Positions 7,920 through 16,690 are shown, numbered from the stretch's first letter. The stretch: 64,000 bases of DNA from Sporosarcina cascadiensis (GCF_009650995.1 NZ_WHVV01000003.1:124001-188000); one strand, 5' to 3'. Notes: a model not told the origin generated them from the sequence alone. Program-made: numbers and translations.

Positions 7920-9332
7920 ATGAAAAATATTGAACAGCAACTGACAATGTCTGACCTGTTTCCCGATGACCAGAATCCAAGTAAGGAAATGTCGGTTCAA
8001 TATGCGCCAAAGAGCGTGCCTGCATTCCCTGCGGATTTGATTTCTGATTTTGATGCATTCTTAGCGTATTGCAGAGAAAACTCTGTCACATTGTCGAAAA
8101 AGAATGAGTTAATTTCTCGAAAACACCTAGTGGAGCTAAATCAACGGTTGCATGTTCAAGCGTTAGCGGCCAAGCCAAGTTCTCCTCAGGTACAGTATCC
8201 ATATATCAATTTCCTCTTTCATCTAGCAATCAGCAGCAGACTATTGCAAATCGACCGTCATACCGCCACTGCAAAGCTAATTGCTTCGAAGCGGCTTGAC
8301 TTGTTTGAGAAATTCAATGATAACGAGAAGTATTATGCGATGTTGGAAGCTTTATGGATTGATATAGATTGGGATAAATTAAAGGAATCAACATCTCGGT
8401 TACCAGTACTCCAAGTTACGCCGGTCTTTTCTGTCCTGTGCAAAGCAGATACCTCTAAAAAGATCGTACTTGTCAATCCGAAAACCGATATAGGCCAGTT
8501 TCTTTCAAACATTTTTATAGAATGGCATCATTTCCTCAAATACTTTGAATGGTTGGGTTTTTGGAATTGCGAAGATGACTTCGAGCGAATGAATGAACAT
8601 TACCGAAAAGGTGTGTATTTCGCCAAAAGTATTATCGTTACTGAATTTGGTAAAGAGATCATGTCCATTCTACTGTTCAAGCGCAATCTGGAAGCATGGA
8701 ATATCACATTGCGGAAAACTAATGGCGAGCCCGAATGGTTTCCTGGTGCTGCTCTTGAGACATTATATGGCTTCTCATTGGACGACACTGATTATGAGCA
8801 TTTTGCCGATGAGGTCGAAGCAGATCATAGCGAGGAAAGTTTCCGCCTACCATTTCAGGCAGCATTCCCTGGAGACGAACTGCAAAAAGGACTGCCGCGG
8901 GATCAAAAAAGATTTATGGAAGGCGTATATACGTTCAAAGTTTCATTCGAGCGAGGAATTTGGCGCAAGATGGTCTTACCTGGAAACTTGACGATGCATA
9001 AATTGCATGAATGCATTGTAAATTCTTTTGATTTCGATGATGACCATCTATATTCATTCTTTATGGATAATCAGCTCTGGTCCCGTAATTGTATCGCATC
9101 CCCCCTTGACGATTTTGGCCATCCAGATGCCTCCAAAGTCCGAATAGATTCCTTGGGACTCTTACCGGGGCAGCAATTTCTCTACTTATACGACTATGGC
9201 GATGAATGGACATTTGAAATACTTATGGAACGAATCGACGAGACTGACAACAGCATAACTAGTCCTTTTATTTCTGCAAGTAAGGGAAAGAGTCCAGCAC
9301 AATATTATATGGAAGATGATGAGTGGGAATGA
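7920..9332 (+). CDS. pRiA4b ORF-3-like domain protein
   Basis: 470 residues from the ATG at 7920, preceded by AAAGGAGGAG; the longer frame from 7848 runs through the palindromic repeat and is rejected. The C-terminal ~150 residues (YTFKVSFERGIWRKMVLPGN, LHECIVNSFDFDDDHLYSF, YLYDYGDEWTFEI) match the plasmid pRiA4b ORF-3 / IS1096 TnpR-like domain (PF07929), found in many bacteria as a stand-alone domain or C-terminal fusion. The N-terminal 320 residues are helical and unrecognised. Biochemical function of this domain is not established; early annotations tie it to transposition but most copies, like this one, are not in a transposon. No membrane segments. Confidence 0.75.
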   Translation: MKNIEQQLTMSDLFPDDQNPSKEMSVQYAPKSVPAFPADLISDFDAFLAYCRENSVTLSKKNELISRKHLVELNQRLHVQALAAKPSSPQVQYPYINFLFHLAISSRLLQIDRHTATAKLIASKRLDLFEKFNDNEKYYAMLEALWIDIDWDKLKESTSRLPVLQVTPVFSVLCKADTSKKIVLVNPKTDIGQFLSNIFIEWHHFLKYFEWLGFWNCEDDFERMNEHYRKGVYFAKSIIVTEFGKEIMSILLFKRNLEAWNITLRKTNGEPEWFPGAALETLYGFSLDDTDYEHFADEVEADHSEESFRLPFQAAFPGDELQKGLPRDQKRFMEGVYTFKVSFERGIWRKMVLPGNLTMHKLHECIVNSFDFDDDHLYSFFMDNQLWSRNCIASPLDDFGHPDASKVRIDSLGLLPGQQFLYLYDYGDEWTFEILMERIDETDNSITSPFISASKGKSPAQYYMEDDEWE

Positions 9333-9360
9333 ATTGTGCCGGGACCTGGTAACTTTAATA

Positions 9361-9441
9361 CATCGTCCCGACTATGAGATTACAGGTGTGATAGGTAAGT
9401 AAGGGATCTTGTATGAGAGGAAACTCTTGTGCGGGTTCCCT
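9361..9441 (+). repeat. Second non-coding repeat family, copy 1
   Basis: An 81-base stretch (catcgtcccgactatgagat ... gcgggttccct) that recurs with about 85% identity at 12954-13032 in the same orientation. Both copies end in a hairpin-like segment (agaggaaac...gttccct). The two copies flank the OpuC-type operon as direct repeats. No reading frame with a ribosome binding site spans them. Confidence 0.7.
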
Positions 9442-9450
9442 AAGTATTGG

Positions 9451-9548
9451 GTGCCTGTGCATAAAACTATTGTGTTTGTTTAAATATTCGTGATTATTCA
9501 AGCAATCGTGAATAAGTGAACTTTCATGTTTGTTTCTTACACAGGGAC
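9451..9548 (+). repeat. Palindromic repeat, full-length copy
   Basis: Starts gtgcctgtgcataaaac and ends gtttcttacacagggac. It lies immediately after copy 1 of the second repeat family, in the gap between the pRiA4b ORF-3-like gene and the OpuC operon. Confidence 0.8.
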
Positions 9549-9732
9549 GTTATTTAATACCATATGCATTATAGATAAATAGTCCTTTTCATTATTTGCG
9601 GCCAGTAAATAATGAAAAGAAGAATATTGTGTGAAGTGCATGTTTGCTCAGGCATCACGCGGATGAAAACGGACTGACACAAAGCAAGTACCAGGTCCCC
9701 GCATTAATTACGCACAGATCTATTCATACGAA

Positions 9733-9773
9733 AAAAACAGCGCAACCTCGTCTGACAGAGAGTTTGCGCTGTA
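9733..9773 (-). terminator. Terminator of the OpuC-type operon
   Basis: On the minus strand acagcgcaaa ... gttgcgctgt forms a stem followed by seven T, just after the stop codon of the substrate-binding-protein gene. Confidence 0.85.
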
Positions 9774-9778
9774 TCCAT

Positions 9779-10675
9779 TCACTTTTCTTCAATTAACCCG
9801 CTGTCCACCAGAAATTCCTTGGCGACTAGCTCAACCATGATGCCGTCATTGTCGACTTTTCCATTCATGATTTGCATTGTTTCCTCATCAATTTTCCCTT
9901 CGAGAAGACCGAGTACTTCTTCCAGTTTGGGATATTCCTTAAGCGTTTCATCCCGGACCAGCGGAAGTGCGTGATAAGGAGGGAAGTACGATTTATCATC
10001 TTCCAGCACGCGCAGATTCGCAATCGCGAGCTGTCCGTCTGTCGTGTAAGAGTTAATCACATTTACTTCATTTGCCCCGATTGCACGGTACATCATGCCG
10101 TGATCCATTCCTTTAACATCTTGAAACTCAATGTCATATTCTTTTTCGAAGCCGGGTAATCCATCTGGACGGTCAATAAATTCGAATACGGCGCCCAATG
10201 TAAAATCCTTGGAGACTGCAGCGAAATCACTGAACGTCACCAGGCCCAGCTCTTCAGCTTTCGACTCGTCAAGAGCCAGTGTATACGTATTATTGAATCC
10301 GAATGTACCGAGCGCGGTGATATGGTCGCCGGCGACAAGCCGTTTGGTGGAAGCTAATGTTTCTTCGGCTGTCCCGGGTTCTTCCTGATAATAGGTGACC
10401 ACAATAGTTCCTGTATAGTCAGGGATGACATCGATATGGTCATTTGTCATGGCGTTCCAGACGACAGACGAGCCGCCCAGGTTTTCTTTATAAATAATAT
10501 CTATACCTAACCGGTCCTCAATTAATTGTCCCATGATATTAGACAAAATAATACTTTCCGTATTATTACGGGAACCGAGTCTCAGTGAATCTTTTTCATT
10601 GAATATACAGCCTGAAAGCATGCTGGCAAGTAAGGTCGTGGCAAATAATAATCTAAGTTTGTTTTTCAATTTCAT
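9779..10675 (-). CDS. Osmoprotectant-type ABC transporter substrate-binding lipoprotein (OpuCC-like)
   Basis: 298 residues with a lipoprotein signal (LLASMLSGC, lipobox Cys about 23), so it is anchored on the outer face of the membrane. The mature domain matches the OpuAC/ProX-like family of betaine, choline or carnitine binders (SIILSNIMGQLIEDRLGIDI, NEVNVINSYTTDGQLA, then the LPLVRDE loop). Last gene of a three-gene operon; its ATG overlaps the permease stop by 4 bp. It delivers a quaternary amine or related ligand to the permease. OpuC systems usually carry two permeases; none follows here. Ligand is unknown; proximity to the divergent dehydrogenase operon suggests it may feed catabolism instead of, or as well as, osmoprotection. 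Confidence 0.9.
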   Translation of the reverse strand: MKLKNKLRLLFATTLLASMLSGCIFNEKDSLRLGSRNNTESIILSNIMGQLIEDRLGIDIIYKENLGGSSVVWNAMTNDHIDVIPDYTGTIVVTYYQEEPGTAEETLASTKRLVAGDHITALGTFGFNNTYTLALDESKAEELGLVTFSDFAAVSKDFTLGAVFEFIDRPDGLPGFEKEYDIEFQDVKGMDHGMMYRAIGANEVNVINSYTTDGQLAIANLRVLEDDKSYFPPYHALPLVRDETLKEYPKLEEVLGLLEGKIDEETMQIMNGKVDNDGIMVELVAKEFLVDSGLIEEK

Positions 10676-11325
10676 TTCAATCCTTCCGGCGTCGTCCAGC
10701 GTTCAACGGCACTAAAGAACGTTTCAAGAGCAATTGCAAGGATTGCCGCTGGAATGGCCCCAAGTAAGATCAATCCGTCTATCCCGCGTGTAATTCCGAG
10801 GAAAATGAAATCACCGAGTCCGCCTGCTCCGATGAATGCCGCTAGTGTCGCGTTACCGACGTTAATTACCGCAGCAGTTCGAATTCCCGCCATAATAATA
10901 GGGATTGCAAGAGGCAATTCTACTTTAAACAAAATTTGCATGCTTGTCATACCCATACCTCTCGCAGCCTCGATTGTGGCCGGATCGACATCCTTAATCC
11001 CCGTGTACGTATTTCGCATAATGGGCAGCAGAGAATAAAGGAATAAGGCAGCGATGGCTGTTTTTACACCAATTCCGAAGATGGGAATCATAAAACCGAG
11101 TACAGCTAAACTAGGGATTGTCTGCATAATACCTGCGGCGCCAAGGACCCCGGTTTTCAGTTTAGGTACGCGTGTAATGAGAATTCCGAGCGTTACGGCG
11201 ATGAGTACTGCAAGGATCATCGAGAAGAAGACGAGTTGAATATGGACGGATGTCGCTTCGAGTACTTCTGGCCATCGCAGTTTTGTTTGTTCCACAAGCT
11301 GCTGCCATATGTTTAGGTTATTCAT
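10672..11325 (-). CDS. Osmoprotectant-type ABC transporter permease (OpuCB/OpuCD-like)
   Basis: 217 residues with about six hydrophobic helices and the permease EAA motif region (EAARGMGMTSMQILFKVELPLAIPII). Length and order (LGILITRVP..., IMQTIPSLAVLGF) match OpuCB/OpuCD-type membrane subunits. It overlaps the ATPase gene by 8 bp upstream and the binding-protein gene by 4 bp downstream, so all three are translationally coupled. It is the only permease, so the transporter probably uses a homodimer. Family assignment is firm; the substrate is not determined. Confidence 0.92.
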   Translation of the reverse strand: MNNLNIWQQLVEQTKLRWPEVLEATSVHIQLVFFSMILAVLIAVTLGILITRVPKLKTGVLGAAGIMQTIPSLAVLGFMIPIFGIGVKTAIAALFLYSLLPIMRNTYTGIKDVDPATIEAARGMGMTSMQILFKVELPLAIPIIMAGIRTAAVINVGNATLAAFIGAGGLGDFIFLGITRGIDGLILLGAIPAAILAIALETFFSAVERWTTPEGLK

Positions 11326-12454
11326 TTGCTTCTACCCCCGTTTCTGTCCATTGACTGGACATCGCAGAGAGTAAGGAGCCGCGATTGACGAGTCCTACAA
11401 GTATATGATGTTCATCGACAATCGGAATCATGCCGAATGGTGATGTGTCCATCATGATAATGGCATCTTTCGCTGTTGCCGTATCAAGTAAATACGGTAC
11501 TGCCGGTTTCATGACTTCATCAATTGTTTTAAGCTCATCTAAGTTTTTAATTATATCGTAAGCAGAAACAATACCGAGAAGCTTTCTTTGGTCATCTACG
11601 ACGAGAAGATCTGTTATTTTTCGTTGACGTATAAGCGAAATGGCTCGTTCTGGTGAAGTATTAGAATGGGTAGTGACAATCTTCTCTGCCAGTATTTCCG
11701 TAACGGGCATTAGTTCAGGGTTTTGAATAATTCGATGCTTACCCATAAATTCTTCTACAAAGCCGTGAGCGGGTTCATGCAGCAGTTTCTCTGGAGTATC
11801 CAACTGAAGTAAATTGCCGTCTTTCATAATGGCAATCCGATCTCCCATCTTCAACGCTTCGTCCATGTCGTGTGTAACAAAGACAATGGTCTTCTTTAAC
11901 TGTTTATGCAGCTTAAGTAATTCTTCTTGCAGCTGCTCACGTGTAAGGGGGTCAAGCGCACTGAATGGTTCATCCATTAAAATCACATCTGGATTCGCTG
12001 CAAGCGCTCTCGCAATTCCGACACGTTGTTGTTGTCCACCTGATAATTCTTTCGGATAACGTGCAGCATATATTTCTGGATCGAGTCCGACTAATTCAAG
12101 TAGTTCCAGTACACGTGTTTTGATTTCTTTTTTATCCCAATTTTTCAGTTGAGGTACAATAGAAATGTTTTTTTCGATTGTATAATGAGGGAAAAGACCG
12201 ATTTGTTGAATGACATAACCGATATTTCTGCGGAGATCAGCGGCGTTGTAAGATTTGATATCTTTGCCTTTGATAGAAATTTTTCCACTAGTGTGCGGGA
12301 TAATTCGGTTAATCATTTTCATTGTAGTAGACTTACCTGAACCACTAGGTCCTATAAGAACAAGTAATTCACCTTCTGCAATCTCGAAGTTGACAGATTT
12401 CACAGCTTGAAATCCACCATCGTACACTTTTGTAACATTTTCAAATTTTAGCAT
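11318..12454 (-). CDS. Osmoprotectant-type ABC transporter ATPase with CBS domains (OpuCA-like)
   Basis: 378 residues from the ATG at 12454, which has AGGAGG 7 bases upstream (an in-frame ATG at 12469 is less well placed). Walker A GPSGSGKST, Q-loop YVIQQIGLFPH, signature LSGGQQQRVGIARAL and Walker B VILMDEP are all present. After residue ~245 come two CBS domains (VTEILAEKIVTTHSN ... LLVVDDQRKLLGIVSAYDI; MKPAVPYLLDTATAKDAIIM ... GMIPIVDEHHILVGLVNRGS), the ionic-strength or nucleotide-sensing tail typical of OpuCA/ProV-type ATPases. First gene of the operon. The upstream 500 bp separate it from the divergent dehydrogenase operon. Confidence 0.93.
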   Translation of the reverse strand: MLKFENVTKVYDGGFQAVKSVNFEIAEGELLVLIGPSGSGKSTTMKMINRIIPHTSGKISIKGKDIKSYNAADLRRNIGYVIQQIGLFPHYTIEKNISIVPQLKNWDKKEIKTRVLELLELVGLDPEIYAARYPKELSGGQQQRVGIARALAANPDVILMDEPFSALDPLTREQLQEELLKLHKQLKKTIVFVTHDMDEALKMGDRIAIMKDGNLLQLDTPEKLLHEPAHGFVEEFMGKHRIIQNPELMPVTEILAEKIVTTHSNTSPERAISLIRQRKITDLLVVDDQRKLLGIVSAYDIIKNLDELKTIDEVMKPAVPYLLDTATAKDAIIMMDTSPFGMIPIVDEHHILVGLVNRGSLLSAMSSQWTETGVEANE

Positions 12455-12633
12455 AAGTACCTCCTGCATGTAATTAAACGTACGCCCATATTTTTAGATG
12501 ATTTTAAAATTCGCATTAGAAAACAGACGTCATAATTTGATAAATTAAGAAAACGTCAGAATACTAAATTTAACATATTAATAATGTATATTCAAGAAGA
12601 TTTATTATATTTTCATTTTATTGCTTTAGACAT

Positions 12634-12701
12634 GGTACCGGTCCTCAATCAAATCGGAAGAAATGATGAGTTGATTTAGAGTAGTATGCGGACCTGATAC
12701 C
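12634..12701. repeat. Short inverted-repeat element (GGTACCxGGTCC family)
   Basis: ggtaccggtcc at the left and ggacctgatacc at the right bracket 45 bases. Related inverted ends occur at 9341/9687, 16441-16475 and 17175-17220 (consensus GTACCAGGTCC and its complement). It lies in the gap between the divergent OpuC and dehydrogenase operons. Confidence 0.5.
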
Positions 12702-12827
12702 GTTTGTTAAACATTGAAAAGTAAGACAAATATAGCAGTGATATAAAGAAATAAGATACTAGATATCCATGAGATTCGTAAACGATTCGAAATTAACGAA
12801 AAGGAGCATAATATCAAAAAGATAACT

Positions 12828-12877
12828 AAAAAGAACGAATCCTTCGTGTATCATTCACGAAAGAATTTGTTCTTTTT
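12828..12877 (+). terminator. Orphan hairpin resembling a terminator
   Basis: aaaagaacgaatccttcgtg paired with cacgaaagaatttgttctttt, followed by TT. No gene ends just before it on the plus strand; it may close a lost gene or an unseen small RNA, or be an attenuator for the dehydrogenase operon. An AAAAGGAG lies 25 bases upstream but without an ATG. Confidence 0.55.
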
Positions 12878-12953
12878 TGGGGAAGTCTGAAGCAATTTTA
12901 AGTCGTATTTTGAATATATTTAATAAGTTCTCGTTTATATGCTGCTGGATTCT

Positions 12954-13032
12954 CATCGTCTCGACTATGAGATTATAAGTGTGATGTAAGTAAGGGCTCT
13001 TGTATGAGAGGGAACACTTTTGCAGGTTCCCT
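12954..13032 (+). repeat. Second non-coding repeat family, copy 2
   Basis: catcgtctcgactatgagat ... gcaggttccct, about 85% identical to 9361-9441. The final agggaac...gttccct hairpin is followed by TTATTTTAT, so this copy could act as a terminator. The stretch after it, 13105-13221, has an open frame ending ...VVINRQVE that may be a gene remnant. Confidence 0.7.
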
Positions 13033-13280
13033 TATTTTATTTTGAACTATCGAAATTTAAATTGTAGCTTGCTAACAATGTTGGTATGATGTGGGTAAGA
13101 CAATGCAATTATTACTAGGCGAAATCTTACAGAAGCAAATGAGCAAATGATTATCTTTGAATCAACGAAAGAGCAATTTGTCGAGATGCAGTCAGTAGTT
13201 ATTAATCGACAGGTTGAATGACTCCTATCAAGGAGCAGTGGGCACCTTTTAGTAGAGGAAAAAAAGGAGGAAATCCGACT

Positions 13281-13547
13281 ATGGATCAAACAATTATCTG
13301 CCGATGTGAAGAAGTTTCTTTACAGGACATTCAAAATACGGCAATTACGTATAACTGCTCGGCCCGTGAAGTGAAGTTACGAACAAGGGCTGGTATGGGG
13401 TACTGTGGCGGGCGTACGTGCAGGCCAGCAGTTGACGCTGTATTGGAAGCGGTTACAGGAGAGAAAGCAGGGCATGACATACCTATGAAAGTCCAGCCGC
13501 CCGTCAGACCTGTATCACTAGCTATTTTAGGAGGTAAAATGAGATGA
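13281..13547 (+). CDS. BFD-like [2Fe-2S]-binding protein, small subunit of a dehydrogenase complex
   Basis: 88 residues from the ATG at 13281, 10 bases after AAAGGAGG; the longer frame from 13218 is not used. It has the BFD-type [2Fe-2S] motif: IICRCEEV (CxC) near the N-terminus and GYCGGRTCRP (CxxxxC) about 35 residues later. Such small proteins are the gamma-type subunits of HcnABC-like, opine oxidase-like and hydroxyproline/proline dehydrogenase complexes, passing electrons between flavin centres. First gene of a four-gene operon; its stop overlaps the next ATG (4 bp). The exact complex is inferred from neighbours. Confidence 0.85.
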   Translation: MDQTIICRCEEVSLQDIQNTAITYNCSAREVKLRTRAGMGYCGGRTCRPAVDAVLEAVTGEKAGHDIPMKVQPPVRPVSLAILGGKMR

Positions 13548-13945
13548 TGACGAACCGTATACTAGATCATCCTGTTCTTGGGAAATTAGAAAACCAAAAA
13601 ACAGTTACTTTTACTTTTGATGGTGTCCCATATAAAGGTTTTGAAGGGGATACCATTGCATCGGCACTTCTTGCAAATGGTATCAGACAACTGCGCGTTC
13701 ATGAAGAAACTGGGGCACCACGGGCTATTTACTGTAATATTGGCCATTGCTTTGAATGTCGAGTAACGGTCAATCAAGCACAAGGTGTTCGAGCATGTAT
13801 GACATCAGTCGAAGAAAATATGACAGTTGAAAGCGGAAAATTACAAGCTGCTCCATTTGAATCTGCGCCAGAAGAGTGGCCGCGTACATATGCGGAATTT
13901 GAACAAAAGAACAAAGGCAAAAAGGTTGGTGTTCCACATGTATGA
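13544..13945 (+). CDS. (2Fe-2S)-binding protein, HcnA / sarcosine oxidase alpha N-terminus-like
   Basis: 133 residues with a plant-ferredoxin-like Fer2_4 fold: VTFTFDGVPYKGFEGDTIAS followed by the cluster motif YCNIGHCFECRV (C-x4-C-x2-C) and a fourth Cys in GVRACMT. This is the separate form of the N-terminal domain of sarcosine oxidase alpha and the HcnA subunit. It overlaps the upstream BFD-like gene by 4 bp and the downstream flavoprotein gene by 8 bp, so the three are coupled and probably form one complex. Confidence 0.88.
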   Translation: MMTNRILDHPVLGKLENQKTVTFTFDGVPYKGFEGDTIASALLANGIRQLRVHEETGAPRAIYCNIGHCFECRVTVNQAQGVRACMTSVEENMTVESGKLQAAPFESAPEEWPRTYAEFEQKNKGKKVGVPHV

Positions 13946-15128
13946 TGTCGTCATAATTGGTGCGGGCCCCGCTGGTTTATCAGCCGCCATTGCATGCCGC
14001 GAATCAGATTTAAAGGTCCTGGTCATCGACGAATTTCCGAAGCCAGGCGGTAGATTACTAGGACAGCTTCATCAGGAACCAAATGGCGAATGGTGGAATG
14101 GAATTAAAGAAACACAAAATTTATTGGATCAGGCAGAAAAATTACACACAGAAATTACATGTGGCGTTTCTGCCCATCATATTGAAAAAACAGAACACGG
14201 CTATATGATACATACAAATATAGGCGTTCTTGATACGACAAATTTACTCATTGCGACAGGCGCCGCAGAAACAGCTGTCCCCATTCCAGGCTGGACACTT
14301 CCTGGTGTGATGTCGATTGGTGCAGCACAAGTCATGACAAATGTACACCGTGTTCGCGTTGGGAATAAAGGGGTAGTCGTTGGCGTCAATGTCTTGTCTG
14401 CGGCAATCGCCCGTGAACTTCAAATTGCTGGCATTGAACTGCATAGTATGGCTCTGCCGATTTCCAATCCAGTCACAAAAAATCATGCCAATCCAAGACA
14501 TGTCATGGATGGATTGGTACGTATTGCACATTTGGCGCCTTCTGCATTCCTTCGTTTTGGAAGTAAGTTTGCGAAATCTGCCTGGGTGCGTAATATCGCT
14601 GTCAATTTCTATCCTAAGAGCGGCGTGAAAATGTGGGGCATGCCCATCCATATTCGTAAAGCCATCGTTCAAATAAATGGTACAGAAAAAGTGGAATCGG
14701 TGACAATGTGCGATATTACTTCTGACGGAGAAATAATTGCAGGCAGCGAAAAAATAATTGACGTCGATTTCGTTTGTATAGCAGGAGGGCTTTACCCACT
14801 TGCAGAACTTGCTTCTGTTATCGGTTGTCCATTCCAGTACGTCGAAGAATTGGGTGGCCATATTCCGATTCACAATGAACAAATGGAAACACCTCTGAAT
14901 GGACTATATGTTGCTGGAAACATTACAGGTATCGAAAGTGCAAAAGTCGCCCGCGCACAAGGAACGCTTGCGGGGTACTCTATTGCGAAGAATATCGATA
15001 AAATACAGCAAGCAATGAAAGATGTAAAATCTACACGTGATTCAGCATCCATTCAATTTCATCCTGATATTGTGGAAGGCCGAGAGAGAATCCATAGATC
15101 ATTTCAAACGTATGAAAAAGCCCAATAA
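13938..15128 (+). CDS. NAD(P)/FAD-dependent oxidoreductase, HcnB-like subunit
   Basis: 396 residues from the ATG at 13938; the longer frame from 13827 overlaps the ferredoxin gene and lacks a start signal. N-terminal dinucleotide-binding motif (VVIIGAGPAGLSAAIACRES), a second Rossmann motif around residues 140-160 (GVVVGVNVLSAAIARELQ), and a late FAD-contacting block (GLYVAGNITGIESAKVARAQG). This layout is that of HcnB/OoxA-type flavoproteins, which carry NAD or FAD and partner with a DAO-like subunit. The DAO-like partner is the next gene, 107 bp downstream. Product could be an opine, sarcosine, N-methyl amino acid or hydroxyproline-betaine dehydrogenase component. Confidence 0.85.
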   Translation: MYDVVIIGAGPAGLSAAIACRESDLKVLVIDEFPKPGGRLLGQLHQEPNGEWWNGIKETQNLLDQAEKLHTEITCGVSAHHIEKTEHGYMIHTNIGVLDTTNLLIATGAAETAVPIPGWTLPGVMSIGAAQVMTNVHRVRVGNKGVVVGVNVLSAAIARELQIAGIELHSMALPISNPVTKNHANPRHVMDGLVRIAHLAPSAFLRFGSKFAKSAWVRNIAVNFYPKSGVKMWGMPIHIRKAIVQINGTEKVESVTMCDITSDGEIIAGSEKIIDVDFVCIAGGLYPLAELASVIGCPFQYVEELGGHIPIHNEQMETPLNGLYVAGNITGIESAKVARAQGTLAGYSIAKNIDKIQQAMKDVKSTRDSASIQFHPDIVEGRERIHRSFQTYEKAQ

Positions 15129-15235
15129 ACCTTCTATGTAAGACCTCTTTTCGATACTGTTTGTATAATAGATAATTCATGAAAATTTTACCCAAGAGAT
15201 ATAAATAACCTTGCAAGTCAAAGGAGGATCTTAGA

Positions 15236-16414
15236 ATGACAAATAAAAATCATACGGAAGTCGTCATTATTGGCGGAGGGATTGTCGGTTGTGCCATTGC
15301 TTATTATGTTGCAAAATCAGGCATCGATTGTGTGTTAATTGAAAAAGATGATATTGCGAGCGGCACATCATCCCGATGTGATGGCAACGTGACAATCGTG
15401 GATAAGGACCCAGGATTTGATAGTCTGATGTCTTTGAAAAGTCAGGAACTCACGGTAGGCTTGAGTGACAAGCTAGAATTAGGATTTGAATATCGTGCAC
15501 TCGGCAGCCTGCTTGTTTGCGAGAATGATACAGAACTGGAAGCAGCAAAAAATTGGGTAGACATACAAAATGCCGCCGGTTTGGATTTTAAATTACTGGA
15601 CCGGGCAGATCTACGGGCGGAGTCTCCTTATTTCGCGGATGATATTCCCGGAGGACTAGAGTGCAGAACAGACTCGCTCATAAATCCTTATCTATTTTGT
15701 TATTCGCTCATTGACAAGGCGAAGCAATATGGACTTAAAGTATATACACAGTCAGAAGTGACTTCGATTACAAAAAAAGATGATTTTACAATTGAAACGA
15801 CAAATGGCCAATTTACGGCGAAAAAAGTCGTCAATGCTGCGGGCGTATGGGCACCATTTATCGGTAACATGCTTGATCTTGATATCCCAATCATTCCAAG
15901 AAAAGGTCATATTATCGTTGGGGCCAGACAAAAGCCAGTCATGATGCGGAATGTCATGGAATTTGGTTATTTAATGAATAAATTTGGTCGTGACCGGATT
16001 GTCGATCCAGTAACAGAGAAGCATGGTGTAGCGCTGGTACTTGAACCAACGGAAAGCCAGAATTTCTTGCTGGGCAGCAGCCGTGAATTTGTTGGGTATA
16101 ACGGAAAAATTGATATCAATGTGGTTCAAACCATGGCAAAAAGAGCCATGCGTTTTTATCCGAAAATGAATGATTTTACGATGATCCGTACGTATACGGG
16201 CTTCAGGCCATGGACAGCTGATCATCTGCCAATCGTTTCAGAAGTTGACAGCATACCTGGATTTTTCATAGCAGCTGGGCATGAGGGCGATGGAATAAGT
16301 TTAGCAGCAGTTACCGGGAAGTTAATTGAAGAGTTAATTCGCGGTGTATCTGATACGATTGTTCCAACAAATCCATTACGATTTGATCGTTTTACTAAAG
16401 TGCCTGTTTCATAA
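15236..16414 (+). CDS. FAD-dependent oxidoreductase, DAO superfamily (HcnC/DadA-like catalytic subunit)
   Basis: 392 residues, AAAGGAGG ribosome binding site. N-terminal GGGIVGCAIAYYVAKSG FAD motif, then IEKDDIASGTSSRCDGNV and near the C-terminus TGFRPWTADHLPIV and AAGHEGDGISLAAVTGKLI, all hallmarks of glycine/sarcosine/D-amino-acid oxidase family enzymes that oxidise C-N bonds. It is probably the catalytic subunit of the complex encoded by the three genes upstream. The 107-bp gap has a TATAAT at 15165-15170, so a second promoter is possible. The pairing of this cassette with a divergent OpuC-type importer suggests use of an imported N-methylated or cyclic amine; the substrate is inference only. 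Confidence 0.88.
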   Translation: MTNKNHTEVVIIGGGIVGCAIAYYVAKSGIDCVLIEKDDIASGTSSRCDGNVTIVDKDPGFDSLMSLKSQELTVGLSDKLELGFEYRALGSLLVCENDTELEAAKNWVDIQNAAGLDFKLLDRADLRAESPYFADDIPGGLECRTDSLINPYLFCYSLIDKAKQYGLKVYTQSEVTSITKKDDFTIETTNGQFTAKKVVNAAGVWAPFIGNMLDLDIPIIPRKGHIIVGARQKPVMMRNVMEFGYLMNKFGRDRIVDPVTEKHGVALVLEPTESQNFLLGSSREFVGYNGKIDINVVQTMAKRAMRFYPKMNDFTMIRTYTGFRPWTADHLPIVSEVDSIPGFFIAAGHEGDGISLAAVTGKLIEELIRGVSDTIVPTNPLRFDRFTKVPVS

Positions 16415-16440
16415 TATAATAATTTCATGATCACAAGGCG

Positions 16441-16475
16441 GGTATCAGGTCCATATACAACTAGGACCTGGTATC
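16441..16475. repeat. Short hairpin of the GTACCAGGTCC family
   Basis: ggtatcaggtcc and ggacctggtatc flank 11 bases, an imperfect stem with G-T pairs. It sits 26 bases after the dehydrogenase operon and could serve as its terminator, although the following sequence is only weakly T-rich (tttag). Confidence 0.55.
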
Positions 16476-16492
16476 TTTAGTGCCTTACCGAT

Positions 16493-16690
16493 CTATTGCT
16501 GCATAGCATCTCGAATTTCTGATATTTCCTCTTTTGAAATCCCCGTCAAATCCGCAATGTCTTCTAGTAAATAATTCTTTTTCAGCATTTTCTGGACTAA
16601 ATGAATACGCTCCTCCATCTTACCTTCCATCTTGCCTTCCAATCTGCCCTCTGTTCTTCCTTCCACTCGTTTCATTTCAAACGCATTAGC
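16493..16690 (-). pseudogene. Remnant of an Rpn-family (PD-(D/E)XK) recombination-promoting nuclease/transposase-like gene, C-terminal part
   Basis: The encoded residues (EGRTEGRLEGKMEGKMEE, then LVQKMLKKNYLLEDIADLTG and ISKEEISEIR) are the repetitive tail and C-terminal helix-turn-helix-like segment of Rpn/transposase_31-type nucleases. The nuclease domain is missing: the frame upstream of about 16690 is unrelated sequence. No start signal. The join to a coding-like fragment on the opposite strand suggests rearrangement. It cannot be active as a nuclease. Confidence 0.6.

Noticed and set aside
2209..9548. Regularly spaced palindromic repeats considered as a CRISPR array
   Set aside because: Copies are ~98 bp, 1.5-2.3 kb apart with genes between, and no cas gene is present.
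12780..12900. AAAAGGAG followed by ATC AAA AAG... considered as a small gene with a non-standard start
   Set aside because: The frame is only 25 codons and overlaps a terminator-like hairpin; ATC starts are very rare.
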